Source: Nymphaea colorata
Taxonomy: Eukaryota > Streptophyta > Magnoliopsida > Nymphaeales > Nymphaeaceae
Assembly (NCBI RefSeq): GCF_008831285.2
Contig: NC_045139.1
Location: 20,502,412 to 20,566,411 of the forward strand
Direction of reading: 5' to 3'
DNA: 64,000 nucleotides
Positions 53,841 through 64,000 of the stretch are shown here, in pieces. Under the pieces are notes generated by a model that was not told where the DNA came from, ran no database searches, and was given only the letters and a program-made list of their open reading frames with translations. The stretch's first letter is position 1. The number at the start of each line of letters is the position of its first letter. The translations under genes were made by a program, and so were the position numbers.

Positions 53841-55217
53841 TTGTTAATGGCTTCCTCGACTTTTTATGTCCACTCGAACCTTTCTTTTCCTTCCTTCTTC
53901 CTCCCTCTTCTTCCCACTAACGATTACCACACATTTCCGATGATTACTACACGTTTTCTTTGATTTTTGGTGTCCAGACAACATCCAGTCGGTTCCTCCA
54001 CCTTTATATTTAGTTTATATTTATTTGTGAATGATTTTAGGGTTTATATTATTATTGTAAGGCATGTATCCAAATTTTTCTGTGAGATTTTACTGTTTAC
54101 CAGTAGGGTTTGGTCTTGAAACTTTCTAATTACCTCTGTGAGCTAAGTACTATTGATTTGATGTATTGATTGCATGAAATTTCTGCACATGTACAAAACC
54201 ATCAATTTTTCTCCAATTTTTGACTTCACCAAATTCTGGTGCTTGCCAGCTGGATTCCTGTGAGATACTATGCACATTTTTCATTCTCCTATACATAAAC
54301 TTGGTCACAAGATATTTCATTGATTAGAGGTTCTTGTAATTTCCCCCTTGTCGTAGGACTATCTTGAGTTTCTCCTCAGAATCTACATGCACAAGAAAGT
54401 CCCCCTATTCCCTAATGAGAATTTAGGGTTCCTTATCGGCGTCCATAATTTTCAAAGTCCTTCCATCATGAATCTGAAATCCATATTCCGTCTAGAAGAA
54501 TCACCGACAAAGCAACACAGCGTATACTATTTAAATGGCCCTTTCATTTCCTCCAAAACCTCACAAAAAATTACTATGCGAGCGCATCCATCACGATGCA
54601 CCACTCCAGAGGACGAAGTTCTTCCTGATCTCCAGAACGCTCGCAGACGATATCTGCCAAAGATTTCATTGTGGGAAGCTTTCCCGGCATGTTGCGGGCG
54701 TCGGCTGGAATACGCCTAGGTCTCTTGGACTCACTCACCCAGCCGCCATGGCAGAAAAACCGCAAAAGTCTCCCCTTGAGACATCATTCAATCGTTCAAA
54801 ATGACAACCAGTAGAACATGAGCATACAAAGTTGATTATTTCTCGAGATTTTTGTTCTTGTGCGCTCTTAAAACTTACATGTTCAATCTCTAGCTGGTCC
54901 TTGGCCAAAACAAAGGTTCTTTAAGTTTTAACGGTTTGACTTTTGACTTCAGAATTTTTCACTGTTGGGAAGAAAATGTGGCTACGATCGCTTGTACAAG
55001 CGAGGTTAGGCCTTACACTTCAAAAAAGTGCGAACTTCCAATAGATATATATATCACATATTAACCATCAAAACTAACAAAAGGTTATAGTTGATTTCAC
55101 AAGAAATGAAGTACATGCACAACGGCAGAGCAAGCAGCACACTACACCACACCACGCCACACCACACCATGGTTTCCATTTAAGTGGGGGGCCTCTTGGT
55201 GTGGCCTGAACAGTCAA
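53841..55217. other. Spacer, no gene seen
   Basis: Mostly intergenic. The frames at 54387-54804 lie on both strands of the same DNA and have no domain I recognise. A sequence of about 29 bp starting CCCCCTTGTCGTAGGACTAT at 54343 repeats, with a few changes, the one at 53380-53408 beside the CACTA end. An ACCACACCACGCCAC run lies at about 55144-55168. Confidence 0.4.
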
Positions 55218-56307
55218 TCAAGTGCAGCGGGGTTGGGCGGAGAAGAAAGGGAGGTCGTAGGGCGTGAGCCAAGCGTAGCTGAAGCGGACGGTGGAGCTGG
55301 GCGCGATGGGCTTGCCGTCGTTGACCAGGCAGTGGTCTTGGTCTTTGGCGAGGCTTCTGAACAGTCTGGGGTCCACTTCCTTGACGGTGCTGAACCCGGT
55401 GCATGTGAGCTGCACATGGGAGAGGCTGCAGCCGCATGTGTTCCTCACCACCACCTCCCACTCCGGCTGTCCTTCCACCACCGTCCCTGTTCTCTCGTAG
55501 CTCACGTTCACGCTCGACTTATCACATAATTTCCCAGAAGCTGCCACAACCCAGTTTGGAAGCAAAAGTAAAAACATCTATATTAGACTGTAATGTGTTT
55601 GATTTTCATAGAAATATTTGTGTGAAAAATGACAGAGCTGGAACGAGGCTTCACGAGACCATGTGCTGTGAGACGTCATGCTTTATTGCTAACAGATAAG
55701 ATCACCCGACGCACATCCCAAGACAAAGCAAATCAAGCAGCAGTTGCAAGACAACCGGGCGGGACAGGAAAATGGATTCACATGCACTGAAGACAGCGCA
55801 AATATGGACAAGAAGAAATTTAAAATATTGGATTTTGATGATAAAGTAACAGGAACTTGTGATTCTTCGGCAGTGATGATATTATCGGTCCAGACTCTGT
55901 AAATTAACATGTCGAGGACTCGAGAAGTTACTGACAAGTGAAAAAAGAAACAACGAGTTGGTAAAATGGTCCGTCTGCTTTTTCTGCCAGTCTATGCAGA
56001 TTACGGGGATGAGGTGAGATAAAGTGGGATCTTGCAGGCGGAAGGGAAAATCCGGGACAAACTGGGATATTGCAAAAGCAGAGCAGGTTGTCTTAGCCAA
56101 GCAACATCTTTTAACTGTTCCAAGTTCCCTCGATAAGTGGTTGAACGAAGAACAACTTTGAATAGCCACCATTGTCCAAGACTACGGAGTGCAAAGAGAA
56201 AACCAGAGAGAGAGAGAGAGAGAGAGAGAGGTACCATGAGCGACGATGTAGAGAATGAGAAAGGCAGCCAAGAGCTTGGAGGACGAAGGAGCAAGAGTGG
56301 CGGCCAT
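55218..56307 (-). CDS. TPD1-like small secreted cysteine-rich protein, copy 2
   Basis: CDS is complement(join(55218..55540, 56235..56307)), 131 aa. Exon 1 gives a signal peptide (MAATLAPSSSKLLAAFLILY, then IVAH) and ends CATG|GTACC. Exon 2 follows GTTGTGGCAG and continues ASGKLCDKSSVNV. The mature part has six cysteines in TPD1-family order: LCDK, NTCGC, LTCTGFS, HCLVNDGKPI and RC at the end, with FSYAWLTPYDLPF. Without splicing, exon 2 alone would start inside the intron at a Met codon near 55577 without the proper signal peptide, so the two-exon model is preferred. Intron 694 bp, phase 1, at the same position as in copy 1 (40123-41484). A CT tract follows the donor within a few bases. Likely secreted to the apoplast; the receptor is not known. 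Confidence 0.87.
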
Positions 56308-56484
56308 TCTTGGGGAGCTGCTCCTGTGTTGTGGTGTTGCTACCTTCCTTGATTTCTGTTTCTGCTCGGAGAAGAAGCAGCAGCAAAAAGAGGCGGAGAG
56401 GAGGGAGGAAAGGAGATGGCAGATATACGCTTAATTATGGAGTGGTGGTGATTCTTGTGAGATTCGGAGGTTTGGCACCTTCTC

Positions 56485-56492
56485 CTTTTATA
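56485..56492 (-). promoter_or_regulatory. TATA box of TPD1-like copy 2
   Basis: On the minus strand TATAAAAG (within GCATTATAAAAGGAG) lies about 180 bp before the ATG at 56307. It would place transcription start near 56455 and give a leader of about 150 nt. Confidence 0.6.
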
Positions 56493-56499
56493 ATGCACT

Positions 56500-57589
56500 C
56501 TTTCAACGACCCGTGAGCACATGTATTTTTCTAATGCCAGCGTCGTTGTTTCTTGGATAACACAGTCAAGCTACTCCCTTCTCAAACGATACACCTACCA
56601 AAGTTAATTTCCTCCCTACATCTGAAATAAATAAATATATATATATATGTCTTTTTTCTTTTAATTTGACAAAGTATGTCGGTTAAATCAGGCCCCAAAT
56701 ATATATTTAACATGGTTAAGAAGAAAGAAAAAGCTTTTTGAACGTGTTCCGCTGTTGACTAAAATGTGGAGTTTTTAAAACTTGTTTTGATTTCTTAAAT
56801 TCCTCAGATGCCTCCGTACTTATGTCTTGGAAATGAATGAGCTAATAATGGAAACTTAAAAGTTTCAAGAATGGAAAACAATTGTGTACACCCTACCCTA
56901 ACCAATGGAGAAAATTTGTAAGATGTGGGATCCACTTACCGTGATTTATGATAGAATATTTGTTGGTCTACTTAAACGGCTAAACCTAACGTTGAAAAAT
57001 TTGAATAACTAGATCCAAGATTTGTTTATTATTTTGGTGCCTTTTAAGTAAAACAAAAGATGACCTTTTAGATCACTTTAAATGTATGCACTGTATTATA
57101 AGTAATTCTGCACATACCATTAAACAGGACACCATATTATTAAAAGGTACATGTAGACATCACAAAGCAAAAAAAACAAAAAAAAGAGTAATGGAAAGAA
57201 GGGAAAAAGGAGAAAATGTTGGTGTCGCATTTAAGTAATCCGTGAATCTTTTTTCCCCTGAATGGTAGAAATTAGGAAAAGGGTTTTAATATTATCTGTA
57301 TTTATCTGGAGGGCCCATTCATTAATGGGGCCCGTTGGGAGTTGAAGAAAAACTAAAATATGGTGCTTCAATTCCGCAACCAACGTGGCCGTGATGCATG
57401 CCTAAAAAGGGGCACATGGGCTGTTCAAGGGAACGTGCATCAACCTGCAAAGTAACATGCAATTTGTCAAACACTTGGCAGGCAAGGTGGATTCATACCA
57501 GTTCCAATTTCTAAGTGTTCCAAAGACTCCACCCAATGCCACATGGTATGATTGGATTGGTACACGCATATAAACGATGTTACGAAAGT
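56500..57589. other. Upstream region of TPD1-like copy 2, no gene seen
   Basis: Promoter-distal AT-rich DNA with no frame of note. No clear repeat or element end was recognised. Confidence 0.4.
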
Positions 57590-57970
57590 ATGATATTCTT
57601 TAGTTGGGAATGTTGATTAGATTCAAATTAGATATATATGATTTCCATCCGCTTTTTCAGGTATTCTGATTTAATTTGGATTCAAACATAATTAAATAAA
57701 AGTCATATCCAAATCCCTAGTCGATTTTTATAATGTAAAAGCAACGGGTATAAGGTATTTATTTAAAATTAAATCCGATCTAAATCTGCATGTGGTTAGA
57801 TAATATATGTATATCCAAATCCAACTCTGAACCCGAATATGATCGGATGTCATTTTTTAAATCTGAATCCAAATTGATTTCTTAATCCGATATTAATTTT
57901 TTTTTTCATATCCGATTTTTTTGGGAATGGTTTGGTGGGATAAGTTTGATTCAAAACTAATATATTAACT
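57590..57970. mobile_element. Decayed relative of the CGGAT-rich hAT MITE
   Basis: GGGAATGTTGATTAGATTC resembles a mutated TAGGGATGTCAAT end. It is followed by TCCAAATC, AATCCGATC, ATCGGATGTCATTTTTTAAA and CGATATTAATTTTTTTTTTC words like those inside 44387-44730. The right end is not recognisable. Confidence 0.4.
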
Positions 57971-58132
57971 TCCTTATTTCTAGTCAATAAAAAGTGCAGT
58001 TACTCTGCTTTTTGAAATTCCAATTAGTCGGATTTCATGTAAATAAATAAAAAATGGAACTCAGGTTCGAATCTTGTTTCCTACAAAATTAAGAATTTCA
58101 GTGCAAATATGAAGGGATCCTTTGTTGGATCT

Positions 58133-58228
58133 CAGTTGGGTGTCGGACTTGATTTGGTTGCAGAGATGCAATTGTATGATCAGTTGGGTGTCGGACTTGA
58201 TTTGGTTGCAGAGATGCAATTGTATGAT
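58133..58228 (+). repeat. 48-bp perfect tandem duplication
   Basis: Two adjacent identical 48-bp copies (58133-58180 and 58181-58228) beginning CAGTTGGGTGTCGGACTTGA. Identity is complete by eye, so the event is recent, or a cloning or assembly artefact should be considered. Confidence 0.93.
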
Positions 58229-59614
58229 CAATCCAAGATGGATCAATGGTAATTGGATCTTATTTTTTTAATAGATCGAACTGAACATATTCAAATTGAA
58301 CAGGTATTCTAATACATCCAATCCATTCACATCGTTGGTGTGGGAACTTGACCTTTCGGGCCCAAACGTTTTGAGTTAAGTAAACTTGGATCGGCATAAA
58401 GAATGAATCTATGGGCCAATAGTCCAGTGTATGCAGTTCAAGCCCACATGGGCCTGTCATGTGGCGGGTACAACTGGTAAGACTCATCAAATCAACGAGG
58501 CATTTTAGAGTTTGAAACTTATGAATAATCTATATCAATATATATATATATATATCTCTAGCCGTATAAAGTCAATGCTGATAACGTTATTGATGTATGA
58601 AAAGGAAGGCTATCAACGTGCCGTTGCTAATCATGTTGAGTGGTATTCTGAAAAAAGAACACCCAACCACGTGGTGTGTCCCCTCGTATTCAAAGTGGAA
58701 GAACATAGGCACGATAATAGCGCATGAAACATGGAATTCTTTTTGAAGCCAAACTCGTTGACTTATATGATCTATTTGTTCACTTCAACTGCGCAGACGA
58801 GCCCGCCAGATCGATCAGGGAGCTTGACATACGCGAAAAGCACGGGGAAGTGATTTATTCTCACAACGATTTATAACTTGACTAATTATATGCTCCATGA
58901 AATGCAAAGTGTTAAAATATAGTTAAAAAACTATTTGATCTTTAACAAAAATGACAGTTTATTCAAATAAGAAATTCACAAACCATACATAGTCAATGAT
59001 CACTAACGGGTATCGTGCATATTTGACTTGGCTTAGATTATAGTCAATGATCACTAACGGGTTTCTTTGCTACCTTTTAGGAAGTCTTTTGAGCCTCCTC
59101 TACAGGTCCAAGCCATTAATCAAAGAACATCAACATTTGGCATTGAAGAAGTTAGTTGAATTAGGAGTTTGATTTGTGTTGCTTATATTTTCCTTTGTTT
59201 TGTGTATAACATCACACAATGAAGTTAATAAATTTGAACATATGGAGATTGAATATCTATACCTTTATCACGTTCCCTACGGGTTTGTCCTAACTTACCA
59301 CTGTAGTGGGAATTGGAAGTTATGTTTGGTGGGTGTGATTTCCATTGATTTTCACTGCAAAATATGTTTTAAAATAGATTCATCACAAAAACCGCATCAC
59401 TTATGCAATCGGTTGGGAGAATCAATTTTCAAGGGCAGACCTAAGTAAGCCGTTTCCACAGTCGTTGTTCATGGCAGTTACTTTTGTAACTATTTGCTGT
59501 TTTTCTTCTCTCTTTTAATAAAAGCCAAGGGACTTCCCCTCTAAAAGCTGGCAGTGAGAAAAAAATGGGTATTCATCATGTTATCAAAATTGGTTTCAAT
59601 ATAGTTCTAAAAAA
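58229..59614. other. Spacer, no gene seen
   Basis: Intergenic. A 22-bp sequence TAGTCAATGATCACTAACGG+GT occurs at 58990 and again at 59041. The frames here have no domain. Confidence 0.4.
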
Positions 59615-59818
59615 TCATGGTGAGTAAATATTGTGGTATGGCTGCGAAATTGCCTTCAAGAAAGAAAGTCTGCCAGTATAAAAAGGAATAATGCCTTTTA
59701 TGCTGTTGACCATTTTTCCAATTTTGTGGCTAAGGGTCTTATAGTGACTTGAATCTATTGACAGAGAAGATGTAGAAAACCCAAAATATTTCAACAGGAA
59801 AACTCCTTTCTCCACCAC
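59615..59818 (-). pseudogene. Possible LINE reverse-transcriptase remnant
   Basis: A 67-codon minus-strand frame reads LKYFGFSTSSLSIDSSHYKT, LSHKIGKMVNSIKG and FYTGRLSFLKAI. This resembles the plant LINE block 'KYLGvPLs...L...D...L...I......W....LS.AGRL.Li'. Flanking sequence on the same strand (to about 60250) could be more of the same RT, but only weakly. The call rests on one short motif run. Confidence 0.4.
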
Positions 59819-60759
59819 ATATTGTCATAGCCATCATTCATCTTCTCATTGCAAACATATTATTTTCTCCACTTCTATTCTCATGCCAAAACATTTCCCA
59901 AATTCTTTTCTCAACTTTTAGGTCTTTAACGACTTCTCACTTAATCCACAAAAATCAATGTCACAATCTGCACAAAGAATTCGAGATTGCCTTTTCTCAC
60001 CCCATTAAAGAAATTAGGTATCTCCTGCTTGTGATTGTAGTCTTAAAATTCTTTACCATGATCACAATGAAAAGATTGAAGAGACCGCCTGGACTAGGCC
60101 TTATAGTACAACTACCAAATAAGTGCCTTTAGATTCACCAATGAGAAGCAGATACAAAAAGGAAATGATGTACCCTGCACCTTTGGTCATCCAAACTGTG
60201 TGAGAACTATGTTTTGACATGGATGAAGCAATGATAACCTTGTTCTTGTGTGCACACAGTTAGGTGGATTTAGCTTCTACCTGTTGCACTATCATGTTTA
60301 TGACAAGTGAAAACCTCTTAGCAATGGATAAGGAAGGTCCATAGGACACAGTATGAGGCTGGACCCTTGTCCCTCTTTGGGCAGCTCTTCCTTTGTTATT
60401 CAGTTGGCCCCTGCAAACACAGTCATGTTCAGTTTGTTTTTTCATAAAGGCCAAGAAGGTGGCTATCTTCTGGCAAGTGTTGCCCATTTAGTGGTGGTCA
60501 GCGATGGTATGAAGTTTCATTGTTGAATTACTTGTTGGAAATTTTATCCAGCAGAGCTATGCCAAAATTTTCCTTGTGATTGGTCCTCACTCTTGGAGAA
60601 GAACATTTCATTATGAACTTCAAACGTTGTGAGAGCCAGGTATGTGTGTTCATGGCTTTTGATGTGAACATATTCACATCAAAATGATTGACTTTGCACA
60701 ACTGCAGAGACCCTCTTCCTTCTTTGATTGGGAAAACCAACTGAAAATAAAGCTTTCTT
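59819..60759. other. Spacer, possible LINE debris
   Basis: Minus-strand translations give no clear RT motif. The frames at 60260-60487 and 60528-60740 have no recognised domain. The right end meets the copia element. Confidence 0.35.
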
Positions 60760-63715
60760 GATATTGGTAAATCTCAAATTAAAGAAGGCACTGCTATTGT
60801 AAAGCATTTGAATGAGGTCAAAAGCATAATGAATCAATTATCAACCATGAAAATGGTGTTTGATGTTGAATTGAGAGCACTCTTATTTGTCAATTCTTTA
60901 CTAGATATCTGGGAGATCCTAGTTGTGTCCCTATGTAATTCAACTCTAGATGGTGTGCCAGCCATCAAATATGTAATCAATAGCCTTTTAAAAAAAGAAA
61001 CAAAAAGAAAATCTAGGCCTAAAAATCAGAAGAAAATGTTTTGATTGCAGTATTGTAGGCCATAAGAAAGTTGATTGGAATAAATTGAAGAAAACAAGCA
61101 AGAAAAGAAAAGTCAAGAGAATAGCAAAGAAAAAGAATATATTGTAGTTACTTCAAATGAAGAGATGATTCTCTCATTTGAAGAAGGTGATTGCCTCTCA
61201 ATTGATGACACCGACTCTACATGGATACTAGATGCAGAGGTATCTTATCACAACATATCATGCTGAAAGTTGTTCACATCTTACAGATTAGACGACCTTA
61301 GAGTAATGCACATGGTAATAGTGATATTTCAAAGCTTATTGGGATAGGAGATGTTTATATTGAGACAAGCACTGGATGCAAACTATCCTTAAGAGATGCG
61401 AGACATGTATGAGATCGTAGAATGAACCTAATCTTTGCAGAAAAGTTGAACAAAGATGGCTATCACTCTTCCTTTAGTAAGGCATTCTAGAGACTTCCAA
61501 AGGGGTACTTATATTTGTTCGATGAGAAAAATTTGGCCCTTATATGTGGTATGAATACGCCGATCAATAGGGGCTAAGGTGAATGTAATTGCTGATAGTG
61601 CTTTATCAAAATCATGGCATAAAAGTTTTGGTCAGATTAATTAGAAAGGGATAGATTTCTTTCCTAAGAAGAATTTATTGCCTAAGGTAGGTAGTACACA
61701 ATTGATTCATTGCTATCATTCATTGGTTTGTAAGCCGCATAGGATTGCTTTCAAGAAAAATCACCCTACAAAAACAAAAGATTTACTAGAGCTTGTCCAT
61801 TTCCAATGCCTATGAACCTATAAATGTGATATCTAAAGGTAGAATGTCCTATTTTGTCACATTCATTAATGATGTTTCCTAGAAGCTATAGACATTTATA
61901 ATGAAAAGCAAAAGTGAAATTACTAACCTCTTCAAGGCACTTCATGTAGTCATTGACTGTAGAATTGACAAGAAACTCAAAAGTTTATGCTCAGACAATA
62001 GTGGTGAGTATAGAGCTAGGATGCTAAGAAAATATTATGTAAAGCATGGTATTAGACCAGAGAAAATAATTCCCTATACTCCACAACATAATGTTGTTGC
62101 GGAAAGGATGAGCAGGCATTGTCGAGATAATTAGAAGTTTGCTTTCTAGTTCTAATTTGTTTAAGTTCTTTTTTTGAGGAAGTCATTCACATTGTAATTA
62201 TTTGATTGATATAACTCCTTCAATACCTTTTGAAGGTGATATTCCTGAGAAATTTTAACAAACTAAAGAAGTAAAGTATGACTACCTGAGAATCTTTGGG
62301 TATAAAGCCTTTATGCATGTACATAAAGAACAAAAAAGTAGACTGGATGATAAAGTTGTTCCACTAATATTTCTTAGCTATTCAATGATGAGTTTGACTA
62401 TAAGTTGTGGAATCTAAAGAATGACAATGTTCACAAGAGTCATGATATTGTCTTCATAGAGGATCAAAAGATTAAAGATGTCGTATAAGGTAGACAGTCG
62501 GATGTAAGTCTAGATGATGCTCATAGGTTAGTGTTGGTAGAACCTGAAGAATAATCATCTAGTCATAGTGAGATTGATGATAACCATGAAGAAGAAAAAA
62601 TAGGGGCAAAGAGACAACAAGCTAGTGACCTTTCCATGGGGACTCAGATTGATCATGAGCATGAACCTCGAGATTGAGCCGATGAATGTTAAGATTGCTT
62701 TCTTACAATGAGACTTGGAACAAGAAATATATATGGTGAAACCTAAGATATTTACCATTAAGGGCAAAGAGGACATTGTGTGCAGGTTAAGGAAGAGCTT
62801 GTATGGTTTCAAACAAAGTTCCTCGACAATAAATAAGAAGTTTGACACATTTATAATATAAAATAAATATGCAAGGACCACTATGTGTAAAGGTTTGGTG
62901 AAGATGACTTTATCATTTTATTAATCTATGTTGATGACATGTTAATCATATTGATGATATGTTAATTATAGTTAAATACATGTCTAGAATTGATAGATAA
63001 AAGGAGGAGTTGAGCAAGTATTTTGCAATAAATGATCTATGTGCTGCAAACTAGATCCTAGGCATGCAAACCACCCATGATAGATAGGTGAATAAGTTAG
63101 GTCATCACAAGAAAAATATATGATAAAGTTACTTGACAGGTTTCATATGCACAATGCAAGGTCAATTAAATCATTACTTGATGTGAACATTAAGAGGAAA
63201 TTTGCATATGAGAGTTGTCACAACAATAAGGAAGAAACAAGAAAAAGAAGATGCAAAGAATCTCATATGTTTCAATAGTTGTTAGCTTGATATATGCCAT
63301 GATTTGTACAAAATTAGACATAGCGTAGGTTGTTGGTGTAGTTAATAGGTTCCTAAAAAATCTAGGTATAGTTAATTGATAGTGATGCGGATTTTTGAAT
63401 ACTTCAAAGGCACTTTCAAGGTTTGTCAATGTTTTGGAGGTAATTTGCTTGTACTTATTGGTTATACTAATGTAGATTTAGGCAAAGATTGAAGGTGTAG
63501 GAAGTCCATAACTGGCTATTTGGTTACATTTGTATGGGGAGATTGTGTCTCGTAGTCATAGTTGCAAAGATGTGTTGCTTTGAGTACTATAAAGGCAAAA
63601 TACATTGCCATCACAAAAGCCTGCAAAGAGTTGCTTTGAATTAAAAGTTCTTGGGGGCTAGGCTTTGAGCAGGAAAAGTATTTGCTCTATTATGATAATC
63701 AATGTGTCTCTAAAT
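60760..63715 (+). mobile_element. Ty1/copia element D, heavily decayed
   Basis: Plus-strand copia in order gag-PR-INT-RT-RH with many stops and shifts. Gag traces: NEVKSIMNQLSTMKMVFDVE and LLFVNSLLDIWEILVVSL at about 60811-60940. Protease-like WILDAEVSYHNIS at about 61217 has lost the DSGAS active-site triad. GAG-pre-integrase: SWHKSFGQIN near 61615. Integrase: LKSLCSDNSGEYRARMLRKY near 61975, then YTPQHNVVAERM near 62077. RT: VCRLRKSLYGFKQSSSTINK at about 62780 and VDDML near 62935. RNase H: LQRCVALSTIKAKYIAITKA near 63562, then LLYYDNQC near 63683. No LTR is certain. Confidence 0.85.
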
Positions 63716-64000
63716 GATATGATGAGATTGAGACACTCTGTGCTGATGAGAGAGATTGTTCGACTCGACATGGGTCATACATCAAGCCTGGGTCCTTCCT
63801 TTAGACAAAAAGGAGAGCCCAATGCCTTTTTAGGATAAATTGGGAAAGGGAGAGAGAGAAAGAAGAAAAGGGAGAGGTGCTAGGACAAAGCGTTGTCCAT
63901 CCTCCTTGTGGCATCACCCGAATTGGTGAGGATTTTAGTATAAAAGGAAAAAGAATGAAAGACAAGAAGAAGAAAAGAGATGAAAAAAGAAAGAAGAGAA
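63716..64000 (+). other. Region after copia D, possible LTR, purine-rich
   Basis: The sequence after the RNase H remnant could be the start of an LTR, with a TATA-like AGTATAAAAGG at about 63938. No TG start can be proven. The end of the window is strongly purine-rich (GAAGAAAAGAGATG). No gene is supported. Confidence 0.35.

Noticed and set aside
54387-54804. Two overlapping plus frames and one minus frame
   Set aside because: No domain or splice-supported partner; strands contradict each other.
55233-55529. Plus-strand frame of 98 codons
   Set aside because: It is antisense to exon 2 of TPD1-like copy 2, whose cysteine pattern and splice signals are convincing.

Overview
The window is nuclear DNA of a flowering plant. 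The evidence is spliced genes with GT/AG introns whose products belong to plant families, polyQ-encoding CAG/CAA runs, and dense layers of plant-type transposons (Ty1/copia, Ty3/gypsy, LINE, hAT, MULE, CACTA). The species cannot be fixed from sequence alone. Nothing bacterial, viral or organellar stands out. Most open frames are decayed transposon pieces or antisense shadows.

Region by region. 0-8.0 kb holds two copia retrotransposons, a plus-strand element (gag-protease-integrase, then RNase H and 3' LTR) split by a minus-strand element that keeps its 3' LTR but has lost its 5' LTR. 8.2-9.2 kb is the 3' end of a LINE. 9.94-28.4 kb is the most unusual part: a repeat-rich block of about 18 kb that looks like one very large Mutator-like element (MULE) or a nest of related ones. 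It carries a decayed plant-mobile-domain (PMD) gene (+), a decayed Ulp1/C48 cysteine-protease gene (-), a decayed FAR1/FHY3-type MULE transposase gene (-), and at least five tandem-repeat arrays built around a GTTATC/GAGATAA theme. A gypsy element (about 19.5-24.0 kb) and a clean hAT MITE have inserted into it.

28.4-41.6 kb is the genic island. A truncated 5' fragment of a CNOT10-like gene (CCR4-NOT complex) lies head-to-head with an apparently intact two-exon gene for a GLTSCR-domain protein of the BRIP1/BRIP2 type (plant BRM-type SWI/SNF subunit; 394 aa, Q/H-rich N terminus, 4.06 kb intron with MITE insertions and tandem duplications). Further on, two intact minus-strand genes for small secreted six-cysteine TPD1-like proteins (123 and 131 aa) lie about 14 kb apart. 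They share one phase-1 intron position right after the signal peptide, so they are paralogs.

42-64 kb is again mostly transposon debris: hAT-type MITEs (one with a perfect 8-bp target duplication), a second copy of one of the MULE-block repeat arrays (47.3-48.1 kb), a gypsy gag fragment joined to a copia integrase/RT fragment, a CACTA-type terminus, a possible LINE remnant and a decayed copia element at the right edge.

The only genes judged likely to be functional are the BRIP-like gene and the two TPD1-like genes. All exon joins, domain calls and element boundaries were made by eye from the sequence; no alignment or database search was run.
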